Source: Callipepla californica brunnescens (Eukaryota; Chordata; Aves; Galliformes; Odontophoridae). Taken from it: DNA of 64,000 nt. The DNA lies in the NCBI GenBank assembly GCA_023055505.1, contig JALIRH010000014.1:12984501-13048500 (forward strand), written 5' to 3'. Position numbers and translations under genes: made by a program. The notes below the pieces were generated by a model, which saw only the letters and a list, made by a program, of their open reading frames with translations, searched no databases and was not told the DNA's origin. Of this stretch, positions 11,061 through 23,900 are shown one piece after another (position 1 is the stretch's first letter; each line of letters opens with the position of its first letter).

Positions 11061-13542
11061 TTTCAACCACTGTTCTACCCCCAATCCCTATCCTATGTCA
11101 TTTCCAAGACAGTCACCAGACCTTTTAAGCAAGAAAAGGACAAAAATAGACAGTGGTAAAAGCAAGTGAGCTTCCACTCAATCCAAATTCCAGCTCAGTC
11201 CTTATTCAGATATACTGATGGAACCTTTACTCCTGTATCATGAAGAGTCATCTTCTCTGCAGTCTTCTCTTGGAACAGGCAGTGTTAGCAGATATTGTGC
11301 TCGTTCTTACTGCAGAATAACCTGTTGTACCTAGGTTTGCTGGGAATGTTTTTGTTTTTTTTTTTCATGTGCAAGGTAAAACATTCTGGTTTGTTATGAC
11401 CATTAATACAAAAGACAAAGTGGATGAGGATAGCATTTCTTAGGTTTTTGCCACAACTGTACTGCAGCATCTGGATACAGGAGGTAAGGTTCAAGCTGAG
11501 GAATTTAAATTTGTAATAGCTGCAGCAGCAATTGCACATAAGCAAAAGAGAGGAGAAAAAGAACAACACTCCACCTTCAGTTCTAGACAGCCTTTGCTGT
11601 GCTGCAGCCACTGCCAATCCCCCAACTTCCAGAGGGAATGTCCATCCCAAATTTTCACCCGTTATGATTCATCCCCTTCCCAGCACTAAGATAAATAGGG
11701 CTTTTCCAGCCCAGCTGGCACCCCAAGCCAGTCAGCACCTCTCAGGGGCTACCAGCAGCCAAGGAGGGCAGCACGATGAGCCCATGGGCCCAGCAGTGCC
11801 CACATTCCCCCAGCACCAGCATGGTCCACACAGCTGGGACACACATTGCAGATGGCCCTGTGCTGCCCCAATGGGAGCTGCACTCTCAGCCTGGCTGTGT
11901 CCCAGTGGCAGGCTGGGTGGCATTGCCCTGGGGGTCACCTCGAGCCATCTGCTCATCTGAGCAGACCGTCTGCTACTTCTGCTGCATGAGGAGGAGGATG
12001 GATACTGCCAGGCTCCCTGCCGCTCTCCTCCAAATAAATAAATAACCAGGGAGCAAGGGGAGCCATCGCTCTTTGGTTCAGATGTGGTCTGGCAAGCTGA
12101 GTAGTGGTATGCTGCTGGCTAAGAGACAAGAAAAGGCAACCCCTGAGGGGTGCTCTGCAGTCAGTGCTGCTGGAGAGGAGGGAGGACATGGTGGGATACC
12201 GTCCCCGTGGCAGCATCAGCCTGCAGAAAGCACAAACCCCAGCTACGTGGAAAGATGGATGAGACTGCAGAGAGAATCTGTTCTTAGGGTGGGTTGTTAA
12301 AACCATGATTATCTTTTTTCAGGTGGGGATGTATCCCAGTGTGGGCCCTTTTAATTTGTGTCAGTGAGAGCTGAGCATAAAGAGCAGCTCTGCGAGAAGG
12401 GCTGGGACACAGCATCCAGCTCCAGCACCAAAGAGACACTGAGCACAGCCCTGCTCTGGAGAGAGGGTCAGGGGAAAGGGGAAGGAGGGAAACAAGGAAT
12501 ATACAGATGCAGAAAAGTTCTGAGTGCATGTAAGGCTGAAGAAACATAGCTGGATTATAAGAAGCACAGAGCAGTCTAAGCTCACTTCAGTTATTAATAC
12601 TGAGAATTTACAAGCACACAATATGATGATGTTGCTGTGGTATCAGCACCATCACCCCCAGTCTCTGTAAGCCTCTCACAGTCTCTCATGCAGTTCCAGG
12701 ATCTCTGGCTGCCTTTGAGCCTGGAGTAGTTCTTAAAAAATCTCTGCAGACCTCTCCTTGGAAATGGGGATTGGGAACCAACCTTCCATCTGTACCTCAC
12801 AAACAGTGTCCCTCACCCAAGCCCCTTCCCATCTTCTTTTCCACCTGAAGATAAGCAGCTTGTAGAGCCTCAGACTGTGACTGACTGCTGGAAACACACT
12901 TGCTGAAGATGGGAGGGGATCATCTGACAGATAAGGCAGGCAAAATCTGCAGGAGATGGGAGCTAAGATGGAGAGTTATGCAGCAAAGCTATGCAAAGGA
13001 CCAGGCTGAGTTAGAGCCCCTCTACAATAGCACAGTCACGCTACTCAGATCGAGCTCCTTGGCCATTGCTAGCACAACTGACCTTCTGTCCTGCTGTCAC
13101 CTGATGACTGACAAGTTCATCAGGCACACTGCACACCAGCGAGATGATGGGGGAATTAATGGGACCCTTCTCCTCAGCAGCTGAGAGCTGTGGCTGTGCG
13201 GTCACGGGCTCTCAGCCTCTCTGCTCTCAGTAATCAGGACAAACGCAGACTGAATGCACAAAGCAGGAGATGGCTGGGCAGCAGGGGAGGGCTGTGAGAA
13301 CATCAGGTAGTGCCAGGCCGCGGGCAGGGACGGATGGCACAGAGTTTCCCTGCATCAGGCTTTTGGTCCCAGCAGGTTAGCTACAGCCACACTGACAGAT
13401 GCATCCACCCTGCTTGGAGGGATTCAAATTAAGGTCAAAAGGGGTAATGCAACGGTGAAGGAAGGAATGCGTTGTTCCTGGCTCACAGTCATGCCCAGAT
13501 GCACGTTCCTCATCATTTGATGATAATTAAAATGCATCATTT
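11061..13542. other. Non-coding stretch, GC-richer centre
   Basis: No gene recognised. The segment from about 11700 to 11960 is GC-richer, which suppresses stop codons and produces open frames on both strands (142 codons plus, 74 minus) with Pro/Gln/His-rich unrecognised peptides. Nothing in it looks like a splice-bounded exon. Confidence 0.55.
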
Positions 13543-13576
13543 ACTTGTGTACGTGTGTGCACGTACACACACAAGT
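13543..13576. repeat. Hairpin of alternating purine-pyrimidine DNA
   Basis: Perfect 10-bp arms TGTGTACGTG (13546-13555) and CACGTACACA (13560-13569) flank a 4-nt TGTG loop. With a short bulge the pairing extends outward (acttg / caagt). Most of the stem alternates purine and pyrimidine, which favours left-handed or cruciform DNA. It probably arose from a (TG)/(CA) microsatellite. Confidence 0.75.
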
Positions 13577-15090
13577 ACACAGTTTACAACTCTGGAGAAG
13601 AATACAACTATAGGAACCGTTTGTTTCACTGCCTCTGGAGCAGCTCTCTGGATGTTAAACTTGGGAAAGGAGGAAGGAAGATGGGAAGGGAAAGATTACC
13701 CCTTTTTCTATTTAACATTGTTGGGAGAGGAGGGGAAGGCTGCTCAGAGCCTTTCAGTCCCGAGCAGGGATTTGGCAGAACACTATTCATGCAATTTCAT
13801 ATTTGCAAGGAGCAGGACTTGTAGTGCTTGTGGCTGGATCTGGGACCAGGAGGAGTGGCTTTGCCCCCTGTCCCCATCATTCAGCAGATTAATTAGCCAT
13901 TACTCTCAGCTTCACAATATAATTTCAGCCCAGATCTGTAATAGCAAACTCATCCCATCCCAGAGCACGATGCCAGCTGTGCCCAGCTTTTGTCCAACAA
14001 CCATGAAGGCCCTACATGCCAGAACTCCCTTTTTCCTCCTCTGTACAGCACAGCTTGGCTGTAACTGACTCACTTTGCATCCCGCTATGTGCACCCCATG
14101 GAAGCTGGCAAATGTCCTTGTGTAAAATCTGACTCCCAGGAAACAAGTTAGCGTTGACAGTGGTACCCAGAAGCTTTGACCACAACTAGCAGCAGACGAA
14201 GAAAGGACAGGACTGAGCTGGGCACAGCCAACAAGCTTGTTTTGGCTCTGAGAGACATGCACAAGACCCTATTCTTCAGTTACCCAGCAGCAGCATGCAG
14301 CCTGTGTACCTCCTCCTAAGGTGTGCACATATTCTGACATTTTGTCCTATGCTGAATACGTGCCTGCAAGCAGAGGAGGCTGTCTGAGCACCAGTCTGTG
14401 CAGCAGGCTTGTAAAAGCTGTTTTGGCAAGCCTCTAACACTGTGTTAGTGTCTGTCAGTGGGTACAAAAGCACACGGACGAGATGACAGAATGCTGTTTG
14501 ATCATTTTAGATTTGTGAAGTTAAGGCAGTTGTGTATTCCCAGCTAGAAAATGCCAAGCCCTTCAGTTACGTCCTCGCTATTCTCTTTGTGCCATCTAAT
14601 CCACAGTGGCCTTCCAGCCAGAGCACTGCCCTAAATTGCCACAAAGATTTAGCTCTCCATTACGCGGCTCAGTGGAGTGAGGGGCAGAGACATCTGTGTG
14701 CACTGCTCAGCGTTACTCAGCACAGGATCCCCAGGCCTAATGAGCTTGGACACTGCACTGAATCCTGGCTGACTCCTGCAGCCCTGGTCTCCAGCTCATA
14801 AACCTTTCCAGAGTGCCAAGGCACACAGGCAGCCTCCTCCCCGGGCTGGTCCAAGGGCTGCTGTCTCCATCTCAGCCATGCCTGATACATCACCACGGTT
14901 GTAAAGCCCACATCCATAGCCCCAGCTGGACCAGGGCTGGCTCCATCCCCTAATCTAACAGCCCACCTGCACTGCCTGCCTCTGTTCTGGGAAGCTGGGT
15001 GAGGGACAAGCGAGCAAAAGTCCCACAGGCTTTAGTAATATAGTAAATAAAAGTGTCTCATTGCTGATTATATAAATTATGGGTTCTCCA
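13577..15090. other. Non-coding stretch
   Basis: No gene or repeat recognised. A 198-codon plus-strand frame (13472-14068) crosses the hairpin and has no recognisable domain. A shorter frame opposes it on the minus strand. Confidence 0.55.
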
Positions 15091-15092
15091 TG

Positions 15093-15150
15093 AGGGACTT
15101 GACCAAGATCACATCACCTCTGAGCTGAGAAACAGGCACCTTTAAGAAGC
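15093..15150 (-). mobile_element. Possible MIR SINE fragment
   Basis: GGGACTTGACCAAGATCACA resembles the MIR core complement (gtgacttgcccaaggtcacac). The resemblance continues weakly into ctctgagctgagaaacaggc. MIR elements are ancient and present in low copy in birds. The match is short and partly degenerate, so this is tentative. Confidence 0.3.
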
Positions 15151-16009
15151 TTGGGGATCACCATCGCTTTGATTTACTTCAGGATTTGGTCCTCACACCA
15201 TGCTGTCAGCAACTGGCATGGCTATATTCTGTTTATAAAGACTTGCAGCTGCACGGATCAGGAGCTGGGCACAAACAGCAAGCAATGCAAGTCTGTCTGG
15301 GCTCTTTGCTGATGTGTGCGGCTCTGCATAGAGCCAGCTTTGTTTCTCTTTCCTCCAAAGACTGATGGTGTCTTTAATTCTGTGAAAATTGGGATAGAGT
15401 GGGAGGGGGAGAGGGAAAATTCCGACCTTTGGATCCTCACATTGCTCAGACATCACTACTGGGTCTGTCTGATGGTGAGCTCTGCGGAGGCTGGCCAGAA
15501 ACTCCCGGAGTTCAAGAACTCATTAATTTGTCAGCATTCACACTAGGGATTTCATCAGGCTAAAACTCACGTAGAGCAAAGATCATTTCCAGAGGAGCCA
15601 CAAAACAAAGAGCATGGTGACATTTCCATCCTGCCTCCCCCTACGAGGGACCTTCTGCTAAACACCAGCTCCCAAAAGAGCCTGCCAAACCTCAGCTATT
15701 ATCAGTCTGTCTTTCCACCACTTGTCCCAGTGACATATTTCTCTCCAGGGGTGGATCAACACAGCACCTGCTGGCTCGATCTGGGCTTGGATCTCCTTCC
15801 CCAGCACATTGCCATGCCCCTGGTGCTGTCACTGGGCTGTGAACGCTCCTCTCCAATGCAGCAGTGGTGCAACACTCTGACACTGCTGCTGCAGAAGGAC
15901 AGGAGCCCAGGATGCAGATCTCAAAAAATAAAAGAGGCAGAGGGAGCATAGCCTGGGCTGCCACTACCACATCCCTGTGAATGAAGAAGTCCTGTATCCC
16001 TATTTCTTG

Positions 16010-16375
16010 GCTCGCTTCGCTCTCCTTTCCTGCTCTACCACCCCTCTGTTTGCTGGTGGGTGCCCACCACCTTTGTGAGTGCCCAGGCTCCGCATCCCTT
16101 CCTGCCATCCGAGAGCACACGACCATACAGCCGAGCCACGCCAGGCCCCATTAGGAGCGGGTGCAGATGGACGAGCTGGCTGCAGCGATAAAGGCAGTTT
16201 GCAGCCATTAAAAAGCGGCGAGAGTAAAATGAAGCCCCCTGCCGTGCTGCTGCCATTAGGAAAGCAACAGCAGCAACAAACAAACGGAGGAGTGCATGGA
16301 AATTTTCTGTCGAGAAGGTCCGGGTCAGGAAACGATGCACATTCACAGTGTGGCAGGAGCTGGATCTAAAGTGAT
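16010..16375. promoter_or_regulatory. CpG-retaining, enhancer-like segment
   Basis: About 17 CpGs lie in roughly 320 bp. They sit with regulatory-looking words: gCGATAAAgg, gcCATTAAAAagcgg, ccCATTAGGag and gccATTAGG. There is no transposon similarity. Open frames on the two strands conflict and have no recognisable domain. The joint retention of CpGs and AT-core words is typical of vertebrate developmental enhancers and small promoters. The function is inferred. Confidence 0.35.
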
Positions 16376-16734
16376 TCCGGCTGAAACTTTTCCCTGGGTC
16401 TTTTAACCAGTGCGGATGTCTGATCCCACCACTTACACTAAAAGTGCGTAACAAAAAGGGCTATTTCCCTATCCTCGTTGTAAAAGTGCTGCAGAATCAG
16501 GACCGACTATTATGGGCAACTCTGCTTAAAGCCATGCTTAACTGCTGCACTGAAGTAATAATCCTGCCGCTAAATCCAGAATTTAAATGCCCCAAGGGCT
16601 TAAGGGCTGTCAGGAGCCAGAATTCATTTCCAGAGGTTTTATTTAGTTGCAGCAGCGATTTTACCTGAGGGTGACAGTAAATTTGAGAAATACAGGACTA
16701 ATAATTTAGCAGAACTGGCTGCGGTATTCTTTTA

Positions 16735-16880
16735 AAGACGCACGAACACGCACACGCAGGCTTGACGAAACGAGCCCTGCGCATTGCCCGCTTGCAGGTT
16801 TCATCTGAATGGAAATGATTAATGGGACCACAAAGAAAAAAACACAGCGCAGCAACAAAACAAATCAGCGCTGCCTCCTA
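16735..16880. promoter_or_regulatory. CpG cluster with homeodomain-like words
   Basis: Eleven CpGs lie in about 145 bp, starting with acgcacgaacacgcacacgc and continuing with gcgcattgcccgc. A gatTAATGGGACC word follows near 16818. It lies 360 bp from the CpG-rich segment at 16.0-16.4 kb, so the two may be parts of one regulatory region. Confidence 0.3.
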
Positions 16881-17108
16881 AAGGTCAGAGCAAACCTGCC
16901 TCCAGATTTGGAAACCATCTCCTAGGACAACAGCAGGCGTCTGCTGCGGCATCCACCTCCTGCCTCTCCCAGCTCATAGGCACTCATTTCCAACACCCCA
17001 GGCGAGCAGCCAGAGATGCAGGACATGATTGGAAGCAGTGATTTATACCGCCAGCTCTCTAATTTCAGAAGGCAACCTTTGCCTGTCTGTATATCAAGCG
17101 TTATTTGC

Positions 17109-17530
17109 AATCATAGCATCATAGAATCGTTTGAGGTGGAAGGGACCCTTAGAAGTCATCTGGTCCAACTCTCCTGCAATGAACAGGCATACCCACAGCT
17201 CCATCAGTGCTCAGAGCCTCTCCAGCCTGATCTTGGATGTCCTCAGGGACAGGGCACCACCACCTCACTGGACAACCTGTGCTGGTGCCTCACCACCCTC
17301 ATTGTAAAATCTTATACCCAGTCTATGTCTCCCCTCTTTCAGTTTGAAACCATTTTCCCTTGTCCTGTCACAACAGACCCTGCTAAGGAATCTATCCCTT
17401 TCCTTCTTACAGCCCCTTTAGATAGTGACAGGCTGCTCTCAGGTCTCCCTGCAGCTTTCTCCAGGCTGAACAGCCCCAGCTCTCTCAACCTGTCCTTGCA
17501 GGGCAGGTGTTCCATGCCTTGGATCAATCA
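17109..17530 (-). mobile_element. CR1 LINE, longest copy in window
   Basis: The plus strand begins with the diverged 3' terminal repeats (aatcatagcatcatagaatc). It then follows the CR1 complement: gaggtggaagggaccc, catctggtccaactc, gcaccaccacctcactggac, tgcctcaccaccctcat, tcagtttgaaaccattttcc and ccaggctgaacagcccca. The element is 5'-truncated, as most avian CR1 copies are, and retains only the 3' untranslated part and perhaps the end of ORF2. The 208-codon open frame on the opposite strand (17016-17642) is antisense to it and is not a gene. Confidence 0.93.
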
Positions 17531-18284
17531 GCAAACTAAGAGATCTTTTACTCAATACCTCAGATCAGCTTGGAAGATGCTTTCCTTCAGGGAGAGCTGG
17601 GGACCCAGTGTTGAAGGCAGGTTGGATTCCCATCACTTGTAAGAAGGAACAACACCACAGCAGCTCGTGGAAGCACTTGCTCTGCTGCCTTGGTTGTGGG
17701 CATGAGCAGGGAAACAACTCTTCTGCTCCAGCATCACACCTGGTCACAGCCCCGGGGACACTGCTCTGAAGGAGTCTCCAAACTGCTATTTTGGAGAGAA
17801 ACAAGCAGTGGTGAGACAGGGCCAAAGAAGAGAAATAAACTTATTAATTGTGAGATTGCCTTACAGGAAAACCTACAGGATTTAAAGCCACTGATAACTC
17901 ACCTCCAGTACTGTAATTGAGAAATGTGTTCTTTTTTTTTTTTTTAATTAATAATTGGGATGGAACAGATGGTGAAGGCTGTGTTTAATGAAATATGTCC
18001 ATTCAATTAACCCATGCCACTGGGGATTGGGCAATTCAAAAAGAATCACCTACCTCCTGCTGCTGTACTGGGGTCCTCCAGCCCAAAGCTGCACACCTGG
18101 GTAAGGCCTGGGATGTTGTGGGCAGGGCGGGAGGCACAGGTTGAACCTGCAGAGCCCAGCTCAGCTGCTAGTGGAAATGAAAGATCTGGTCCGTGTGATA
18201 ATTACAAAAGAGAAGATCATAGGGTTCGTCCAACACAGTGCTGTAGCAGAGGGAATCAGCCACCAGACTTTGAGGAGGGGAATC
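17531..18284. other. Non-coding stretch
   Basis: No gene recognised. It contains a 14-nt T run at 17932-17945 followed by an AT-rich patch (aattaataattggg). Confidence 0.55.
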
Positions 18285-18335
18285 TCCATTCGTGCCTCAG
18301 TTTCCTCATCTGCAGAGATGAATATTTCCTAGTGC
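18285..18335 (+). mobile_element. MIR SINE core fragment
   Basis: The segment contains GCCTCAGTTTCCTCATCTGC, nearly identical to the most conserved part of the MIR consensus (gcctcagtttcctcatctgt). It is followed by agagatgaatatttcct in place of the consensus aaaatggggataat. The 50-bp match is short but highly specific. Flanking similarity is too diverged for me to place the ends. Confidence 0.65.
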
Positions 18336-18512
18336 TCTGTGAACATCCCAGTGAGGGGTTTTCTGACAGCTTGGAAACCATCCATCAATCAGCGCAGCTT
18401 CCTAAGGCAAAGCATGACATTTTATTTCAGATCTTTGTCAGAAACAAAGTTTGGCTCCTTTAAAGGGGATAGACGACATTTGGAAATAGACAAAACCACA
18501 TTCATACAGCTC

Positions 18513-18560
18513 AAAAAAAAAAAAAAGATTTTTGTTTGTTTTTGTGTGTGTGTGTGTGTG
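18513..18560. repeat. Poly(A) run and (TG)9 microsatellite
   Basis: A14 at 18513-18526, then a T-rich linker, then nine TG units at 18543-18560. It is likely polymorphic in length. Confidence 0.9.
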
Positions 18561-18911
18561 TTCAACTCTACCAGTAGTGCATTTACCATGAGAAATAGGC
18601 AAAAAGATACAAAGACCTAGAATTGGATCAGCTGAATTTAGAGTAAGCATGTATATGCAGGTAAATAATTTCTCCCCAATCAGTTTTAGCTGTTGCAAGA
18701 GCAGAGAGTCCTCAGGGTTGTGGCAGGAGTGGCTTCAGCTGAAGAGAATTCATGACATGACAGCTGGAGTTATTTTACCAGTTTAAAAGCAAACCATTAC
18801 TGATGTTTCATTCCCAGATGAAGAACCAGTGCATTTGTCCAAATGAATCACTTTGGCATTTGATTGCTCTTGTTTTCATTTTCACTGTTCATTTTTTAAG
18901 TAAGAAAAATG

Positions 18912-18928
18912 AAAAAAAAAAAAAAAAA
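18912..18928. repeat. Poly(A) tract
   Basis: Seventeen A residues, followed by cccac and a second A8 run. No source retroposon is identified. Confidence 0.85.
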
Positions 18929-20861
18929 CCCACAAAAAAAACCTTTTGAGTTGGGAGATTAAATTTCTGTGTTCTATTTTGGGGAATAAGAGGAAGAGAG
19001 AATGTGGAAGAAAGGGATTTGCTCCAGCGAGAAAACCACTAATTTGTTCAGGATTCACTGAATCATTCCCTTTTTGTTTTTCCTTTCCCAGATCAGGAAG
19101 GAGTGCACTCAGCTCCTTCCCACGTTCGGTTGCTGAGTGCTATTGATGTCTATAGCACAGCAAGGGAAACAAAATGCTTTACAATAAATATCTATTCTTT
19201 CCAATGACACAATTATTTATATATATATGGGGAAATACCTACAGCAGTGAGAAATCAGATTTATACAAGTGGAGGACACCTCCCAGCTGCCCCTGCCAGC
19301 CCCAGCTGAAGTGTGGCACATGCAGTGACACATAACACAAAGTTCCCTTGGGGAACGTGCCAGTCAATCTGGGCATGCATGATGGAGCACCCAGCACACC
19401 CTCTGCCACTCAGCAGCCCCGACGAACCCACATGCCTGATGTGAGCCATACCCTGCTGGAGCTCCCTCAGCTTTGAGCAGCTGCAGACACCTCCCAGGTT
19501 CCCCCAGCCCTCTCCCAAAACACATCCTTTACACAATCCCACTTTATGACCCAACTTTGTCTTCCCTCCCTCTGTTGCCTCTTTTGAGGGATGCCTCTTT
19601 TGAGCTATTCCATGGGCTCATCTGCCTCCCAGCCCTACCACCCATGGAACTCATCTCTCCCTGGTGGAATCACAGACACATTTTCTGATGTTTGTGACTA
19701 ATCCAACAGTGTCTTGAGCAAAACAGTTTCCAAGTGCAAGGCAAAATGACAAATTCTTGCTAAGCTTTCATAATGAACATGAAATTACCAGCTGGTGGGA
19801 ATTCCCAACTCCCTCGGTTATCCAAATCAATGTTAATCATCCAAGTCCAGGAAAGTTGTTCCATTTTGACTGAATATACATTCTTCCTTCTGTTCTTTCT
19901 TTTTTAACAACAATATCAACAAAAAGATAATTGCAAAAATGTCATCATATGTGAAACTCAGTGTTTTATGAACAAAATTTACTAGTACATGACTCATACA
20001 GGATGCAGGCTGCAAAAAAAAAACCCAACCAGGTTCACTCATTGATGTTCATGGCAGCAGTTTCAGAGAGGCATCCTAGATCCTGCAGTGATTCATTCTG
20101 GCCTGAGAGCAGCTCTGGATCTGAACTGTCTTTGTGTTTTGGAGACAGTCTGATCTATCTTCAAATCTGCTGACCCGGAGGGCACAGTTTGTCCTCCAGG
20201 ATGTTTCAGCAGCAGAATCAAATCATTTCACTCTTTCCTAATGCGCCCAACTGGGATGCCACAGGTTGGCTCTGCTGACATAACTGCTGACTGTGACTAC
20301 TGCAGGTGGCTAACAACAGGACTTGAGATAAAAGGATAATTTTGCCGCTCTAAATGAAGGCGTGCTAGATTAAAAAGTACATAAATGAACTGCAGCCTTC
20401 CTGAAATGCTGCATCCCAGAATCAGATCTCTTCATCCACTTGCCCATGCCAAGTCACAAAGGCTGATGGGTGGGTGGAGATGCCTCTTCACCCAGGGTGC
20501 TGGTCTTGGCCAAAACAAAGGAGCTGGTTCTTCATTTGTATCCTCTCCACAACAGCTCTGAGGAAGGGATGCTTTCTGACAGCTTGACCACCTCTCGTGT
20601 TCACAAGCTGCCTGCCTCGTCATTGGCAGAGTCCTCAAGCAGATCCAGCTGCCCAGACAGAGCTGGCTCACACTTCGGAACGTGGCAGGCAGCCAGAGCA
20701 GCAAAGAGACATGCTGGCTTTTCCCCGCACAATCCCTTAACAAGGAATCCTGATGTTCATGGGCACAGCTTTCATTCCCTGGATCCCACACACCATCGAG
20801 CAGTGACTCTGATCATCTCTGAGACTCCCCTTAGCAGAGAGCAAACCACCCTTATTCTTCC

Positions 20862-20909
20862 TTATCTCTCGGGACAAATACATCATTATCTCTTGGGATG
20901 AATACATCA
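20862..20909. repeat. 24-bp tandem duplication
   Basis: Copies at 20862-20885 and 20886-20909 differ at only three positions. The shared core is TTATCTCTYGGGA followed by AATACATCA. High identity suggests a fairly recent replication-slippage event. It lies at the end of an unrecognised 143-codon frame, where it repeats a short peptide. Confidence 0.9.
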
Positions 20910-23900
20910 GCAATCATTATTAAGCAAAAGTTTTCTTGGACTGGAGTAGCCAACTCCATGCCATAGGAGATGAATTCAGTCCTTGCTGTTTTAACATCTG
21001 TCCCTGTCAGGATTTGTGCCTTTGCTTAAGCATCCAAACCAGATGCCACCAGGGGCAATGAGCCATGCTGAAGGTGTTTACGCCTTTGGCCATTGGGGAT
21101 GGAAAACATAATATTTTTATTACTTTTCTAGCCATCCTACCTTTTTTGACCCAGGTGCTGAGCACAGGTCCTCTCCTGATGTTGTACTCTGCCCAGATTT
21201 ACCTCACATCCCCTTCCCTTAGCATGCCTGAGTTTTACAGGAGCTGCATATATGACTGATCCCAAATCCCTTTCAGACACAACAAACAGATTAGTACAAA
21301 CAACTTAACCTAGAAGTCTTTGCTAACCATCCTCACCTGGAATGGTGCAGACAGAAGCAATCCCAGTTTAACGGCACAAGCTACGAAACATTTAATGTGC
21401 CACTGGGCAGCAGCCATTTCAGCTGGCTGGGAAAGAATCTGGCCTGCAGTCTCCCCAAAATTCCTACCACTTTCCCTTCTCTGTGCATTCTGGAATAGGA
21501 TGGAGTTTGGGAGAAAATAAGCGGCAAAGATCAACAAATTTCACAGGCAAAATGGTGCTTGCAGCTTGCTACAGAGAGTCCACAGTATCAAAACACAATT
21601 AAGTAGCTGCACATCAACAAGCTTTCCTAATTGCTGCAAGGAGCAATTCAATTATGTTTTCAACACTGAAATGAGTCATTATCAGTCTATAGGGGGAAAT
21701 GCTGTTTGTGGGGTCGTGTTTTTTTATAGCATGTGCTATCTTCTTCCCAAAAGTTGGCTGTTTTACTGCTGACAATATTCATTTTGGATGGATTCTTCCC
21801 TTAGGAACTAAATGGAGCAATTTCTAGTTATAGGAACATTGTTCTGCTGTAGATCAGAAAAGCCCAAAGGCATGCTCTCCAATTTGGGGTTACAAAAACA
21901 GAAATTTAAGGTCCTTTCTGCCTTATGAAATTCCACTGCTTCATAATCAGGTGATAGGTAATGATCCTTGTGCTCTTACTTCATTGTAACTCTAGTCTAG
22001 ATAGGACCCTAAATACAAGCAGCCTGGTGCCCCAGCTCACCCCACTGACAGCTGCTTTTCAAGAAAGAAGCAACTCTTGTTATGAAAGCAACTGGGATGT
22101 GAGGTGGCAAAGATATTTTGAAGATGCTGGAAGAGTTAAATACGCATCGTATCCTAGGAATGGAAGCACCAGTTTGGGTATACTTGGTGGGCGACTAAGA
22201 AGAATTGAGAGCTACGAGAACACTTGAACCTTTCTCATGGAGGAAGAACTTCTTTTTTATTATTCCTACAGGGATTTGAAAGCAAGATGATTGCAGAGGG
22301 GTGAGATTCAACAGCACTGAATAAATCGTGTTTTGGGAGCTCTGGGTTAAGCAGCACTGACTTAAATGTTCCTGCCCGCACAGTAGTTCAGCAGAGCTAG
22401 CAGGTTGCAGTAGCTGCTTGGTAATTGACCTGTGGTGATTCAAAACCTGACTTTGTTTTCATGCTTCCTGATTTAAAGGAGCATGTACACTTGAGCATAA
22501 CTGTCTTAAGAGGGCTGAGCAACATTTTATCCTGCATTCCTTAGGAAACAAGGCTTAACAGAGCATACAAACTAACGCTCCTAATAATCTTAAATGCATT
22601 GGCCATTTTCAGGCAGATTGGATGCAGGGCTCTCAAGGTTTGCAGCAATCTCATAGGTTTTGTGGAGAGTCAGGCTCCACTCTTACTTGTTTTGAGAGCA
22701 GGTTTTGGCTGAGCACTGGGGATAGTGTTAGCTTTGGTGGGCACATCACAAGGGGACAAACTGAGAAGAGGACATCTGTTCTACTGTGGGGCTGAATCAC
22801 GAATGAGAAAGGCATAGAAATCTAGGTTGTATTGGATGTGCTGCTTGTAAAAATTATTGTTATGAAATAGCTGTGTTACAGCCATGGCTTCTGTTACATT
22901 CCCTTTACGTATAGCCATTGACGATACAGGAACAGAAAGCCAATTTCAACAAGAGAGACAAGCAGAGGGTGCAGCAGATCTGCCTGGTGCTAGGGCATGA
23001 GGCACCTACGGATGGGGAACAAGGCATCCTGAGTGATCTGTAGGCTCTGAACAGCAAATGTGTCACCCATCTCCAGTGAATCATCCTCAGCTTAAGCCTT
23101 TACTGCATTGGTTTATTGAATGTTCCAGTAAATGGGGCGAGCAGTGGACTGGCTGCAAAGTTCAAAACTTGGCTTTCCTATGTGTTCGCACTCCCATCTG
23201 CTTTCAGCTCCCAGTTTCATCTTAAACTTCAGGCTTTGGCTGGCTTTCAGTGGCAAAGGGCTGCTGGAAATGACCTCTGCTACTTTATCTGCACCGGCTA
23301 AACCTGCAGACACTCATATTCAGACTGCACGCTTACTGGATGAGTTAAGCTCCCAGGAGCTAAAAGGCAGCTCCATCAAGCAAGAACTCCTACAGACTTC
23401 TGAAAATATAATGTATTCCTCCTTAGGTAGTTCATGTCACCACTACAGGGATCAGGAAAAACCCAAAAACACTCCAGAATGATTACATTTTCAAAACCAG
23501 GCTGTGCTGCCTCCAAGCACAAGATCTGGTGAAGCCCGTGCCCGTCCCACTTCATGGTGGCTTGATCCCAGCATGACCAGCAGGACCCAGCTCTGGGCAC
23601 GGGGCCCAGGGCCAGCAGGGGAAGTGTCACCCGTTAATCAGATGTCTGGAGTTTACAGAAATAGCTTTTTTTTCCCCCCAGAATAAAACATGACTCTGAA
23701 TAAATGTTTTATCCCATTGCACATAATGAATGGCAGTGAATGTGATTTGGGGACCTGTCAGAGCGGGGAGCACAGACATAGTACATGCACTGCAGACAGG
23801 ATTAATGAGATTGTTTAACTGAAACTCGGGGAATTGAGAACACTGTTAATTTTAATCCCCTTTCCTCTTTCTTATTCTTTTTTTTTTTTTTTTGGTTCCT

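Larger units (their letters stand above)
18336..20861. other. Non-coding stretch with A-rich and TG tracts
   Basis: No gene recognised. Local features are A14 at 18513-18526, (TG)9 at 18543-18560, A17 at 18912-18928 followed by a second A-run, and a short TATATATATA patch near 19218. None of the A-runs is preceded by a recognisable retroposon or a processed coding sequence. Confidence 0.55.

Noticed and set aside
13472..14068. 198-codon plus-strand frame
   Set aside because: It runs through a TG/CA hairpin, has no domain, and is opposed by a minus-strand frame of similar quality.
17016..17642. 208-codon open frame on the plus strand, the longest in the window
   Set aside because: Most of it is antisense to the CR1 copy at 17109-17530. 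CR1 complement text tends to stay open, and the peptide matches no protein family I know.
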